Shown: positions 22,874 through 36,003 of the stretch, piece by piece
How positions within the stretch are numbered: the stretch's first letter is position 1
Layout: each line of letters begins with the position of its first letter
Assembly: GCA_933207985.1 (NCBI GenBank)
Contig: OW240921.1
Span: forward strand, 110,992,783 to 111,056,782
Direction of reading: 5' to 3'
DNA from: Pelobates cultripes
Lineage: Eukaryota; Chordata; Amphibia; Anura; Pelobatidae
Length of the DNA: 64,000 nucleotides
Position numbers and translations under genes: made by a program
Notes under the pieces: model-generated
The model's input: the letters and a program-made list of their open reading frames with translations, nothing else
Database searches by the model: none
What the model was told of the DNA's origin: nothing

Positions 22874-25694
22874 GTATGGTACCCTCATTACATGTGTGTC
22901 CGTCATCTCCCGGCTTGGAATATTCAATGTACAAACTGGGTGGAGGGTGGGGAGATTACTTTAACTTCAACTGTTCTGGTACAAAGAGGGTAGCAACTGC
23001 TCCCAACTGGAGTATAGGAGTGTCAAAATCTGATTTTATCTTTTTAGAACTACTCCAGATTATCCAAACTCCTTATCCACTTTCCCATACTACCCAAACA
23101 CAATTCATAATAGGTATAGTAATGACAGAACTGCTTTGGCATAGATGCTGCTATTTGTTTTTATCAACTACTTGGTTTTATGTAACTTTACCTTATGTCA
23201 GATCCCGGCCTGAGAGCACCTTAATCCTACTAGAACTCTCAATGTGGTCAATCAGATCTGTATTCAGATCTTCATACATTACATTTTTGGTCCTTTTACA
23301 TTTTTTCATCTGTCCATAGATTCTAACTCCCCCAGCTGAAAATATATGCAGACAACAACCCTACTGACTAGACTCTTTTGAAAGGATTTATTGATTGAAG
23401 CCATCTAATGTGAGCACCTATGGCCCATGGAATAATCAGGGACCCCAGTGTTATGAGGATATGAAGTCAAGCTTGGCCCCATTCACCATTCCTATAGTAA
23501 GAATGTAGGGGTTTCAAACTGGTAACTAGACTTGTGCAACATTTTGTTTGGCTTGGTTTGTCCAAACCAAACTCCTTTTAGTCCACAATGAATAAGACGC
23601 CACAAGTAAAACCGGGACGGATCAATTCTTTTGGTTGTAAATTTAAAATAATTTTGTTTCGGATGAACCACTTTAAACAAATTTTTGCCCAAGCCTTCGG
23701 AAACCCTATATAGGGTTCTGTGGGATTTTATTAATTCTCTTTTTTATATAGCTTTACTGTGTGTTATCAGAATTTCTAGAAATGTGGAGATTGAGAATCA
23801 AGACAATATTAGCGAACTTCTGATTCCTCTCTCAGGGACTCATTTACTTTATGCATGGTATGCAAATGAAGTGCAATGCCTAGAGGAAGCCGAAAGCTGC
23901 CTGTGATGTCACTTATATGAGCTACCAAGTTATCTGTCGGTGAACAAGATTGTGATCCCTTCTGGCATTCTTTAAGGATAACACTTCATTTGCATGCCTT
24001 GCTTAAAATGGACAGTACATATTGACAAAGCCTTAGAACACAAGATCTCTAACCAATATATAGCTATTAAAGATACTTGTGCAAACACTTTGAGTCATCT
24101 TCCTGGACAGTGCCGTGGGATCACGCAAACCCAAGCTCTCGCATAACGCATACAGACCATTGAAGGATGTCTGTCAATACGACAAGGCATACAGTGTTAT
24201 TTACTGAAGTCTGACTCATTGGGAATTCAGATTTACAATTTAAGACTAAAAGAAATGGCCTGAAATCATAGCTGCATTTGAGATTTTTTTCCTGTTGGTT
24301 TATTTTTACCTCATTTGTAAAAATCACTTTGATTCACTTTTTAGTTAATAACCCCAACAGTGAATTCAGTATGAGAATGCAAGAACCTTATTATAACATT
24401 TTTTTTTTTAATAAAAATATATATGTGGGGCAAACTTTCTGCTTACAATATAATTTTTCTTACTTTTGCCAGTACCGTGCATGCCCTAATATTACCTATA
24501 AAGTACCACTGTGTGCTTTGTATTTTTTTTTTTGCATAAGTATTCTTCATTATTATCTTTGTATGTTCTAAAAACACTATAAATAAAATGTGTAGATTGC
24601 TATCATGTAAAGGCAAAAAACACAGAGTAAGTTTTTGGTGACATTACCATTTCAAATGGAAAGTATCAGAATTTATTCACTAAACAGTAAATTGTAATGC
24701 ACCTTAATGCAAAAAAAAGTCGATTTGGGAAAATTCTATATATTTAGATTTCCGTTCAATACAGTTCGATGTTTAGTGAATAAAGTCCTTGAGTTAAGTT
24801 ACTAATACTTTCTGTCGCCAAAGAAAATGTCAACATTCACAAATGCACGTGTAAATGTTTTTGTGCCTTGTTTGTATACGCCCTTTTTAATTGAACCAGT
24901 TTAAGCACATTTACCCCATGGACAGATGCAGAAACTGGATTGCATTTCTTATTTTTAAATGTATATGAAGAAGCTCCTGTAAGTTTTACAAGTGTCGATT
25001 ACTTATAATTGCTAGTATTTTTCCATTTTCAGAGACAATTTAAGTACAATTCCTTTTCACTGTATGGACTTTGCAAATCTTATATTATAACGGTCTACTT
25101 TTATGATTCATATCCTGGTAACTTATAAACCAAGTACTTATCTGAGTGGATTCCCCAGCCCCATAATAGAACAATTCAGCGCTCTATACTAAACTGCAAT
25201 GCCATGATGAGAATATTATTATATTCTCTGAACAGGAGGCCAGATATGACCCACATAGGCAGAGCCAGAGTAGATAGATCTACGTCAAAGCTATAGATAC
25301 ATTGTTCCCTGGCATATAACGCATGATTTCCTTGATTTCACAGACTCTCTTCCCAGATATTGTTTTATTTTCTCTTACTTCTGTCTTCTGCCATTCTCTG
25401 CCCAAACTTGTTTACCATCACACCCACAACAGCCTCATCTTATCCCCAACACATTAATGGAATACATTCATCCACGTGGAATACACCAAAACACATCATA
25501 TATATGTATCATGCCTTCTCATATTGCTTCGTAAAGTAACGTTTATAGACATTTTCCAACTTTTATTCTGCTTTCTACCTAGAATGGTTTATTTTACCTT
25601 TCCTTTGCATGCAACTCACCATTCATTTTATATGTTCTACTCAATTTTTTCTTCACTTTTTGTTTGTCTCCACACCCAAGGTTATTCTCTAGAT

Positions 25695-25820
25695 CAGTGT
25701 TTCCCAACCAAGATCCACCAACAGTCCAGGTTTTGTTAGTAACTCAATTTGAATAAAAAATAGGAAATACGTAAATTCTGGACTGTTGGTGGGCCATCAG
25801 GACTGGTTTGGGAACCACTG
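25695..25820. mobile_element. hAT MITE, 126 bp
   Basis: The left end is CAGTGTTTCCCAACC; the right end in reverse complement is CAGTGGTTCCCAAACC. Internal 'ccaccaacagtcca' pairs with 'tggactgttggtgg'. The flanks are ctctagat (25687-25694) and ctgtagat (25821-25828), an 8-bp target duplication with one mismatch, as expected for hAT. Confidence 0.85.
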
Positions 25821-27029
25821 CTGTAGATTACAAACTGTAATGAGTTAAAATCCAAATGGCAATAAGAAAATATTCTACATCTTCATCATAGTCACAGCTT
25901 GGCTATTGTGTCCTTAATTGTGCCATTCAGAATTCAGATTACTAGAATTTAGAGGTTAGTGAATTAGTCCTAGTAAGTGATACTCACATGTAACTGCTGT
26001 ACCGGAGTCAAGAAAAGGGCGATGGTAGCGTATTTGTGATGGATTTATCAGGGCCGCAAACAATGTAGCAGCAATAAAGTTTCTGGAAGAGCAAGAAATA
26101 GAATTTCTGTAATTCTTTGCCAGTCCAAGAACTGGAAAAGCATTATGGGTGTTGACGTTCCACATGAACTGGCAGGGGTTAGTGTTTGTTGGCATTTTGT
26201 GAAACCGAAACAGATCCCTCTACACTGTTAGATTAAATTGAGCATTGGCTCTCGCTGTTCAATAAATAAATTCAAACGTTCTGGTGCAGCATTGCCAAAG
26301 GCGATAAACAATACATCTCGGGAGAAAAGTCAGCACTCGTGACCTCGCCATAAAGCTGGATATTTATTGGTATGATAAATTCAGAACAAAGAAAATTTAT
26401 TGGTGGACACGAAGCACCTATATTTTGATCCCTGAAATGTAGATTTATTTACTACTAATAGATTTGTGGTGTTGAATTTATGTCCCACAAGTGCAGCCTT
26501 TTCTCTGTAAATCTAAGCTATATATTTGTTCTTATATAGTGACAAAAATGTAAAAATGGAATTTTCCTATGTTATACCATTATATATAGCCCTACGTTTA
26601 GTGACTCCAACCCCAAGTTCATATTTCTTGTCCTACATTCCATAACCTTTTCGTGGTGCTATATTTAGATGCTATATGGATTGCTATATTAAGGTAGTTA
26701 TCCCTAGGTGCAGACAAATGGCCGTGTGTTCTTATTCTCTGTATAGGTTCTGGGTCAGGCAACCAGTCCTAATAGACTTTATGCACTAAGTCAGAAGTAG
26801 TGGAAAATTTACAAAAATGCAGCTATTTCACCCACCAAGTCATTTTCGATTAAAGTCTGCGTTTCCAAGCTTAGAGAATAACCAAATAAGTTATAGTGAT
26901 GGTCAGAATGGAGATTGACCAACGATTTGGGTCAGAAGTTTTGACTGGTGGATTTATATCACATAAAATAAAGCAGCACAATGGAATGGTAACATAGCAA
27001 GGCGCCAACCAATATCGTGTGCTTGATTC

Positions 27030-27441
27030 GCTAAAGGACCTCAATGGAGTGGTCTGGGTGCCATGTCCACCCACACACTTGTTTTACCCTGCAAAAAGAA
27101 AACATTGCCATTTCTGCTTTTGTCACAGGGTTAACCAGCCACTTGAGGCACTTCCACTTACATAATGGAGTAAAAATTCACCATTTCAATCAAATGATCT
27201 GAGAGAAACCATCTGATTGGTGAAGCAGCATTTTGCTGTGCATGCGCACTCTTCTTCCAATGTTTTCCTATGGGAAAACATTGGTGGCTGACATCATCCA
27301 TCTCAATGATCTCAGCCAAAGATGCAGAGTGGAACTCCCGGTGGAGAAAAGGTAAGTGAACTCACCTTCTTAACTCTGGCAGCAGGTCTCAGTCGTGACT
27401 TAGGCACTATTGCGTTCGGAATGCTATAGTGTTTTCTAATA
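27030..27441. mobile_element. TTAA-type MITE, decayed ends
   Basis: The segment runs from 'ctaaaggacctcaatggagtgg' to 'ggaatgctatagtgttttcta'. It carries the family blocks 'gtggtctgggtgcca', 'cagggttaaccagccact' and 'catgcgcac'. Both TTAA ends have mutated. Confidence 0.55.
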
Positions 27442-28947
27442 ACTCAAATAGCTCAAAAGTGATCTAATGGAGTGTCCGTGTAGTATACAGAGGGGCGCTA
27501 TGTTTAAACGAGCAGCACTCAAACTTATTTCAGGATATCTGTTGTAAAAAATGCACCACGGACCATATTATTTAAAAAAAAAAAAAGAAAAAAAAACATT
27601 AGAAAAGCTTATTCAAAGGGATAAAAATCATATATATAGTTTATTAAAAAAAAATTCTCCAGTTATATCTAACAATTCACCCCATCCCTAAAAGAAAAAA
27701 AAAATCTATTACTTTAAAAATATTTACCTTTCCTACCTTCAGATTTGTTTCCTCTCACTCCATAGTCTTCCATTGTAGTCCTAAATTTTTTGTTAAAAGA
27801 ATTTCATATGTTTGCAATATTTTAATTTTTGCATTCCATTTGTACAGTAACATTTTCGCTCTCCTTCCTCTACATTCTCAGCCTTCTTCTCCAGCCTGCA
27901 ATTCACTAAAACATCTTTTATTAATCTCCGTTGAAGTTGTGCAAGTGGATAACCTGTAAAGTGAATTATGATAGTGTCCCTTGCCTCCAGATACTGGTTA
28001 ACCAGATGATTGCCAGTTTACAAAAGGTCAGGAGGTTTAGACTTTGGCTCCCTAATCTCATGAGATTATACCTCTCCTTGACTAGATATGTTTAATTAAA
28101 GGGAATGTCAAATGTGACTGCCAATTTGGAGTGTCTGGTCTATGGATATGCAGCAAATTATAGTGTGTGCCTCCTCCTAAGGCCATACACCCGTGGGCAG
28201 CTAGATATGTAGTCACTGTCCTTAGTGCTGCTATGTGGGGAGAAGTTTAGTCTATTTTTGTCTAGCTTTGGATTCAATAATTCTATTTGATTCCCGTCAG
28301 GGTTCTTTTTTTTTTTTTTTCATTTTACTTTGGCTTTAGAATTGCCGTGTGTATATATGTATATGTGTGTATTTATTTAATGAGGATATCTTCAAAAATG
28401 GTCATCTAGTCTTAATTTTTCCAAACGTTTCTATTGCCGGATGCGCACAAAGTGCACGTTTTTATAAAGCTCTAATGAATTTTGGACTGTTTCTGTTACG
28501 TATCAATTTTTCTTGTAGATTGTGAGTGCCGTGCATACTTTGAGAACTCTAATGTGAATATGCATGCATTAAAAAAAAATAAAAAAAATTAGAATGTATA
28601 TTCCACTGTGCATTTGATTAAGAGAGAATATTCCCGCTTTTATAGCTCTAGCCAAATCCCCCACAAGATATTGCAATACGATTGGTTTTATGCCTATGTG
28701 AATACACTCTCATGTTTGAAAAATAACCCTTCTAGAATAGCCACTTCCAGATGACATTAAGCCCCACTGCCCATAGTTCCTTTAGTCCTAGAAGGTTCTG
28801 CCCCTTTGAGGACTGGAGGTAAGTGAGGTGTCTCTTGTGTATGACTGTCACGTACTCCCTTGTCTTACTGACTTTCAATGCTGTGTGAGATTCATTATTG
28901 CTCGTGTATTATCTGTTCCCTTTATTTTTTCCCATTTTTCCCTTTTT

Positions 28948-28953
28948 TGCATG
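28948..28953 (+). promoter_or_regulatory. TGCATG, RBFOX-type motif upstream of the cassette exon
   Basis: TGCATG lies 47 nt upstream of the 33-nt exon, embedded in a C/T-rich tract. RBFOX proteins bind (U)GCAUG; an upstream site usually promotes skipping. The functional role here is inferred. Confidence 0.5.
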
Positions 28954-28966
28954 CTGTTCCTCCCGT

Positions 28967-29000
28967 TTACTTCCCTTCCTCCTCCTCTTCCCGTGTGTAG
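28967..29000 (+). promoter_or_regulatory. Polypyrimidine tract and acceptor of the cassette exon
   Basis: A C/T-rich run ('cccttcctcctcctcttccc') ends in 'gtgtgtag'. Runs of this kind are PTB-type sites as well as acceptor pyrimidine tracts. The acceptor trinucleotide is TAG. Confidence 0.6.
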
Positions 29001-29033
29001 ACGCAAGTGCAACGACAGAGCCTGCGGTTCACG
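29001..29033 (+). CDS. cadm1: cadm1 33-nt alternative stalk exon
   Basis: This 33-nt, phase-1-to-phase-1 exon reads, with the incoming G, DASATTEPAVH plus one base. It matches the mammalian CADM1 alternative exon (TTATTEPAVH) that is included in one of the main isoforms and skipped in another. It lengthens the O-glycosylated stalk by 11 residues. Its donor, GTTGGT, is weak against the consensus GTRAGT, which fits regulated inclusion. TGCATG motifs lie 47 nt upstream and 53 nt downstream. In mammals a further alternative exon (GLTQLPNS...) follows; I did not find it by eye in the 23.5 kb downstream. The identity rests on phase, length, position and ATTEPAVH. Confidence 0.88.
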
Positions 29034-29085
29034 GTTGGTATCAGATTTCTGTTCTCTTTTTCAAAGTTCCAGCAAGCCAAGTCTG

Positions 29086-29091
29086 TGCATG
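29086..29091 (+). promoter_or_regulatory. TGCATG, RBFOX-type motif downstream of the cassette exon
   Basis: TGCATG lies 53 nt downstream of the exon end, after a 'ttctct' PTB-type motif (29052-29057). A downstream (U)GCAUG usually enhances inclusion. The effect here is inferred. Confidence 0.5.
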
Positions 29092-29726
29092 GCAAGGATT
29101 TGTTCCCTGGGAAGAGGCGCTGTATTGAGAGGGTGGGAATGTATTGTCTTGTGTATTTTTTTGTTTAATATTTTTTACTTAGATTAAATGATTTAGAAGT
29201 TTAGTTGCTGCAGTTATGGTCAGAAGCATGTTCGAGAAGTCTCACATTTGCCCAGACTGAATCCTTTCAATCAATCAGACCTGGCTTTCTGGTTCACTTC
29301 CTCTATGTGTGTTTTGTCCATATTCTGGTCCGTTCCTCTGATCTTTGCATGAAACAAATGCATGATTAAACTGTAGAGGGTTATAGTGCGGGTATGATCC
29401 AGAACTGGCGGTGTACCGATTAAGACTCAGAATCTAGTGCAGGTGTGAGTCTAAACTAAAGCAAAGTGGAGCTAGTGTTTTGTGGACCAGTAGAACTGCA
29501 GAGTTGATTAGTTTGCCTTCTTGCCTGGGATCCACTGGGTACTGTTCCTTACCTCCGGTGCCATCGCCTTAAGTGCCATTAAAAGTTTCTATAGGAACAT
29601 CAGACTCTCTGGAGATGGTAGTGGAGGACCCCAGGTAGGAAGTTAAACTGTTCTAAGATAGTTGGACTCCTTACAATGGGCACCATGACCACTACAATAC
29701 ATGAGCTGTTGTGGTATTGGTACTTG

Positions 29727-30065
29727 GAGTCCTCGGACCTTTCCTGTTATCTGCCCTCCACTATTTGTGCTATTTCTAGGGTTAGAATAATCGAGTTAGG
29801 CTAAATTAGTTTCTAACCCTAATTTTCTTTTTAATATTTTGTTTTTCTTCATATTGTAACCGTTGTAAAAACGTTTAACTGTTGGCCCCACTCAATTATT
29901 ATTAACCCTTAGAAATAAAATAAATATTGGAGGGCAGATAACAGGATGTTTTTAGGCTTAAAGTGAGGTTTAAAATTAGGGTTAGGAACTAATTTAGCCT
30001 CACTTAACTATTATTCTAACCCTAGAGATAGTAAAGAGCAATAAACAGGAAAGGTCCGAATGCTC
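29727..30065. repeat. Imperfect inverted repeat (foldback)
   Basis: The left arm (about 29730-29826) includes 'tcggacctttcctgtt' and 'ctagggttagaataat'. The right arm (about 29973-30063) carries the complements 'attattctaaccctag' and 'aacaggaaaggtccga'. A spacer of about 145 bp separates them. Likely a decayed MITE; family unknown. Confidence 0.65.
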
Positions 30066-31365
30066 CTGTAATACTGGTCGATACTGTCGATTCTGTGGAT
30101 TGGTAAAAGTGGGCGCTACTGTGTAATATTTATTCTGTGTTTGCACATTGTCACAGCTTTAAATGATTGGTATGTTCCCAGATTGGTGCTTGGCGTTTCC
30201 GTATTTGCAATTGCAATACTGTCATTTCTGAGAGCCTTTTTTTTTTTTTTTTTTTTTACCTCTTGCAATAAAGGAATACTCTGTCAGGTTCTTAACATGT
30301 TAAATACCCTAGTTGTGACAGTAATTGAGAATGATCCGGGATATGAGGGATCTAACGTCTGATGGATTTGAATCAAGCGATGTAACATCTTACATGTCAG
30401 ATTTATGGCATTGAACATTATATAAGACATAGCTAAGGAATTTAGCATAATAAATGGCATCCATTATGTTAACACCAGTAAATCTGACATGCAACATGTT
30501 ACACTTCATCAATCGATCCCATCACACGTTCAGTCTCTACCATAGTACACACTACTTGTCCAATCCAATCTCACCTGTGCTAATTTTGCATTGTACGTGT
30601 TTTGTTTACTTAATTACATGGGATGTTGTAGTACATGCCTCTGCTGTGCTCAGTGCTGTGTCAGATCTCTGCGATGCGACTTGTGCTATGTAATAAAATC
30701 TTTAAACCTGGCACATGGAATGCTAGATGTGTGCGTGCAATGCCCGGCCTAGCATAATCTAAGGAACTGTGTTGTTTCTCCTGCAGTTCCCCACTTCATC
30801 TAATTAGAATGTCTGGGATTGTGAGACACATTCGCCGTGTATACATTGTGACATTCTGTCTGTATACATTAATTTCCAGATCCAGCCAGTCTGCAGAGAA
30901 GTTTAATCAGGAGATATTTATCAGCACTCCTCTTGTATAAATGATGCACACGCTGACAGTTTGCATTACTCCTCCTCCCAAGCTGGAGAGGATTTATTAT
31001 CGTCTCTTTAATCAGGATTCCTTGCATGCGCGAGGCTGCAGCGGCCCTTACTCTCTCTCACCCCAATCTCCTGTTACGGTCACTATTTACCATTCCTTCA
31101 AACTTTCCTGCCGCCTGCCCTCATTTACATTACTCAAAGCAGTATTTATACTCTTTTATTTTCTTCTGTGGGTTTGTTAATTGCAAATATTAGGCCAATA
31201 TAACTGAATTGGAAAAATTCAACATCACAGCCATCTTCCAAGCTCGGCTGGTTTGACTTAATGTGCACTTTCATTTGGTGAATAAACCTTTCACCTCCTA
31301 ATTATTGATTTCTTACCTGTTTTTATAAAATTACTGCATATATCCTTTTCCCAGTCTGTTCCTTC

Positions 31366-31894
31366 TTAAAGTGTTACTCCGACCACCATGACTACTTCAG
31401 TGATTTGAAGTGGTCATGGTGGTAGGAGTCAGTATGTGCAGTGTTTAAGTGTGAAACCCTGTAGATACTGAGATATTTGTAATTGTGTGCTGGGGGCTAT
31501 TCTGTCCCCCCCAAAAATCTGTAATCAGCGCACACTACATGCTGCTGGCACACATGATAATCTTATCCTTGCAGGCAAAGCGCCTGCCAGAGGAAGAATG
31601 CTATTCCCTCCCAAATTGGTCTCACTCCGTTGCCCATAGTGCGCGCATGCGCTCTGAGAGACTGAACTGGTCCAAATATAATTATTTTCTATAAGCCTGT
31701 TATTGGACTGTGCATGGCCTTTGTGACGATGGAGGGTGCACAGAAGATCAGAGGTAGGGGCTTCATCCAACATTGGATTCCAGGTGAGTAAAACCTTTTT
31801 TTGCAGGTTAGACCTTCCACCTAGTGCCCAGTAGTGCATATTACATCAGAAAGCGCCCCCCTCTTCCCATAAAACAGTTATAGTAACTCCTTAA
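31366..31894. mobile_element. TTAA-flanked MITE, 529 bp
   Basis: TTAA at 31366 is followed by 'agtgttactccgaccacca', and a terminal hairpin 'accaccatgactacttca' pairs with 'tgaagtggtcatggtggt'. The right end is 'tagtaactccTTAA' at 31891-31894. It contains the family 'gcgcgcatgcgc' block. The open frames inside have no domains. Confidence 0.65.
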
Positions 31895-34473
31895 TGATAT
31901 TGCTTAAATCAAAGCTTTACATCGTTTGTTGTGACTTCTGCCTTCTTCCTTTATGCTCTCGCTCTTTCTCCAGTTTTCACAACAGTCCTTTTCATTCCCT
32001 TGACTCTGTCATTTCCCCTCACACTATTCTGATCCCGACATTCTGTTATATTCACACTTTTGATTTGTGCAACATATTGCATGATTGTTGTGTGTGCTGC
32101 ATCTTGCTGCATGTACGTGACAATACCGTATTTTCTTGCATGGGGATCCACGTATTTGTCTTGTATTCAGACGTATTAAAGGAAATTCAGTCAGGGAGGC
32201 CAAGATTTGTTTTGCGTGCAGTTTGGTTAATTTTGCGCTTAGTGGTGTCCTGTCTGTTTTGGCAAACCGTTAATTGCAATGAATTGGAAAGCCGTTTACG
32301 ATACTTCGTGGAAAATGGCCAAGCAGTAAAATTAGCCAAATCAGAATGTTTCCAACTTTGCTATTCTGGACAATATTTTGCAATTCAAATTTCTGGGTGC
32401 TACAAAATCACTGCATGGTGAATATGTCCCTTTGTGAACAGTCTGATACTATGATATTTAAAGGGGCATTTGATAATTTACCAGAATATTGCTCTTCACA
32501 GTAAGAAAGTTAATATTTAGTTTCAATACATAAGGCATTGTGTCTGTTGGCAGTTTGGTTATTAAACAATAGTCTACCCAGTCCTTTACCAGGTCTCCAT
32601 TTTGCTTCATATTCTGCATTTCACCGTCTTCACATCCTTATATTTAGAATCTTCAGTAGTTTGCTCAACCTTTCCATCTGTTTTTCTCCCATCCTTACTC
32701 TTAAAATCTCTTTTCCATTTCCGTCCGTTTTCACATTCCGTCCTGCATTCTGCCTTCTGTCCTGCTTTTCATCCGCTGCCTTGTGCTGTCCTGTCATTCT
32801 GTCATTTCCCCATGGCCTTTATTTGTGCTTGAATACATTTCCTGATCTCTCCGCCCGTGCTTGCTTGTCCTAAGCTCCTTGCTGCTGGATTCCATGGTCC
32901 ATTATGTAACATACATTCTGCAGTTCAGTCTACCTATAGCAACGCATTCCTTAGTACACATTTCCTTTGCAGTTTTTAAATCCATAGACAGTGGCTTTTC
33001 TTTTGTAATGTCTAAATTCAGTTCTTGCAATGATGTGCCTTACTTTGCTGCATATTTGAACTTTCTCACTATATCTTTTCTCTGTGTTTTGTGCTATTTA
33101 TTTGTACTGGGTTTGTACAACCATACAGTAGTTACCTTTCATGTCCTTCTCTGATTGTATAGTTCTCTCTGAATGAATTCAGGCTTTGTTCGATGCTCTG
33201 CTCTCAGACCCACTGAGATCTCATTATTTATCCTGTGTTACAGTTGCGGTTACCACTATCCCCGCTTCTCTCTATATTACAATCACTGCAACCTGTTCTT
33301 TACTTTCAAGTTCTTGTCCTGGCTATGGGTCTCTTTTTATTTTTCCTTTTTTCAAGCAAATCACCATTTGTGTTTTATTCCTTTTCCAAAAAAACTTAAT
33401 TGTAAGTAATTCCAGAAATGTTGGAAAGGGCATTTGACAATGAGATGGCATGGTAGGGCAGGACGTCATGATGGTCTCAAGACAAGGCAGAAGGTTCTCT
33501 CCATAAATCTGTCTCTGATAACAAGCCGCAAACGAATCACACTTTTGTCATAATGAATAGTCTGTCATTTACCCCTGAGATTACGACCTTGGGCCCAGAC
33601 AAATGAGGACAGTGCAGATAAAATAATTGTACCGGGAGCTTGGGAGTTTCAAGATGTTATGGAGGATTATCTTAACCATGGTGAAAGATCAGCAATATGA
33701 AATGGCATTTGGGGGATTCACCCCTTATAAGTAGTCGGTATGTGTTTATTAGGTGATTAATTAGAATAGAAGTGGGAGTATTCTGTTGTAGTGCTATTTA
33801 ATAGAAAATATAAATGTTATATTGAAAATGGTTTTATGATGTTGGTGATGGTGGTTATTCTGTGATTGGGGTAGACTTTATTTCGATTACAAATTCACTC
33901 TGTCAAATTCTGAATAGAGGGACATCACCAGGAAATTCCACGCACTGTCACCAATTCAATTAGATGAACTGGTTGCAGTGCCTAGAGCAGGGGTCAGCAA
34001 CCTATGGCTCGTGTGCCATGCACGGCACTCAAGGCTACAAGAGACAAACAGGCTCTGACCCATCAGGGGGCCTTCTAGGACTCCAGATATCTGCTGATGC
34101 AAACCGAGTAGTAATTTCAGGTGGAGAGGGACAGTCTTCTAATTTTTTTGTTTAATATCATTTTTATTGTGTTTCCAATAAATAAGATCATTGCATGGGG
34201 TACAGAAGAGATAAGGGGTTGACAACATTATAACATAGTAGGGATTCCGTTGAGTTATACATATAGATTAAATCAGATTCTTTCGTATACGTGATCCTGT
34301 CCTATGTTAACGAATTGCGGTGTTGGGAAGGGGGCTGGGAGAGGTGAAGTGAGTGGAGGGGTGGTGGTTGGGGAACGGGGAATCCTGTCGCTACCTGCCT
34401 GTGTAGAGGTTTAGAGTCTAGAGTTTTCCGGCTCTTTGTGGTAAGGGGTTTTCGATTTCCGTATGTGACTGAT

Positions 34474-36001
34474 TTAAGTACTCTCGCTACGGCTAGTCAT
34501 GGGCGCGTTTCCTGCGGGAGGGGGCTCCCAGTAGGTGAGCCAGGGTTCCCAGATTTTGAGATATTTAGCTCTCTTGCCCTGTGTCGTCCAGTGGATCTCC
34601 TCTAGTTCTCTGGTCCGTTCTACCCGTTGGACCCATTGTTCTCTAGAGGGCGTTTGTGTTTGTTGCCAGAGCATGGGTATAAGAGCATTGGCCTCGCCTA
34701 TGAGGATGTTTAGAAGTTGCTGTTCATACGGGTCTATCAGTGCCCGTGGCCACCCTAGTAATACTTGGGAGGGGGATATGTGTGCCCTCATGGATAGGAG
34801 TTTCTTAATGTCCGTGAGTATCGTGTCCCAAAATGGGGCTATGTTCTTGCAACCCCACCAGATGTGTTCCATGTTGCCCTCTGCGTCCTCGCACCTCCAG
34901 CACTGGTCGCTGATTGTGGGCCAGTAGGTGTGGAGAAGGGCTGGTGTTCTATACCACCTGGTGACTCTTTTGTAAAATGTTTCTTTGCGGGCGATGCTTA
35001 GTGGAGCTTTCATCCCTGAGTTCATGATATGTGCCCAGTCACTATTCGTCATGTGTATGTGGAGTTCCCTCATCCATTTTCGTTGGTATGGGGGTCTGGG
35101 TGTATCTCCGATGTCCAATTGGAGGAGACGGTAGATGGCCGATAGGGGCCATTTTGTTTTATTGCCCTGGGAGCATAGGGATTCGAATGGCGTCTTGTCC
35201 CTTTTCCTCCACAACGGGAGGACCGATTGGGTCAAGAAGTGGGTTAACTGGGCTTTGGCCATAATGTCTAGTAGTGTTCCTCTGTTACCTGGTGTTGGGA
35301 AGGTCTTTATTTTAGGTGGGTCGTCTCCTGATAGGACTGCCGCTACCTCTGGACAGGCCTCTCCAGTGACTCGGGTTAGAGTAGTGCTTCCCTGACCGTT
35401 TTGGAAGTCTGGGTTGTTAGCCAGAGGGAAAAACTGGGACAACCCGGGGGATAGACCCCAGCCCTCTCTATGTCTCCTCCATGTCCGGAGTGTGTTATGG
35501 ATGAGGGGGTGGTGTGTTGGGGAGAGTTTTGTGAGTTGGCATGTCTGCCAAGGGAGCGTATGGACAGGTACAGTCGCAAAGCTCTGTTCAAGGTTGTACC
35601 AGGCTTTTGGCGTGTCAACCTTATTCCATTCCCTGACTCGCGTGAGAAGAACTGCTGCGTGGTATTTGTATAGGTGAGGCAAGCCTAACCCCCCCCCTCC
35701 CCGGTGGCGATGTTATTGTCGAGTATGTCAGCCTCGCAGGTTTGTTTCCCCATGTGAATTTTATGATAATGGATCTCAAGCGTCTGAAGAATTCTCCCGG
35801 TAGAGGGATCGGAAGGGTCTGAAACAGGTATAATACTTTCGGTAGAATCATCATTTTTATTATATTGACCCGACCCATTAATGAAAATTGGGGCGAGTCC
35901 CATTTTTTGAGGTCTCGGGCTATAGTGTCTATGAGTGTCGGGAAGTTCTGTGTGTACAGGTCCTTGAATGACAGAGTGAGGCGAATACCTAGATATGTCA
36001 A
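34474..36001 (-). pseudogene. L1 ORF2 fragment: region after RT and C-terminal Cys motif
   Basis: Two overlapping minus-strand frames (35621-36001, then 34474-35682) together cover the rest of ORF2, displaced by a frameshift near 35650. The first has 'MTYLGIRLT', typical of the segment just after L1 RT, and 'WDSPQFSLMGRVNIIKM'. The second (402 codons) has CWRCEDAEGNMEHIWWGC, the L1 C-terminal C-x2-C-x8-H-x4-C motif followed by a WD-rich segment. The Cys domain is required for L1 ribonucleoprotein function in known L1s. Apart from the frameshifts it is well preserved, so the insertion is not very old. Confidence 0.9.
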
Positions 36002-36003
36002 GC

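Larger units (their letters stand above)
22874..29000 (+). other. cadm1: cadm1 intron before the 33-nt exon (6.1 kb)
   Basis: This is a phase-1 intron with donor GTATGG and acceptor 'ccgtgtgtag'. It holds a hAT MITE (25695-25820) and a TTAA-type MITE (about 27030-27441). Otherwise it is AT-rich with no recognisable gene. The last 35 bases are a C/T tract of the kind bound by PTB. Confidence 0.85.

Noticed and set aside
22700..22993. Pro- and His-rich frames across the threonine-rich exon
   Set aside because: Shadows of the correct frame, which gives the CADM1 Thr run and has matching phases on both sides.
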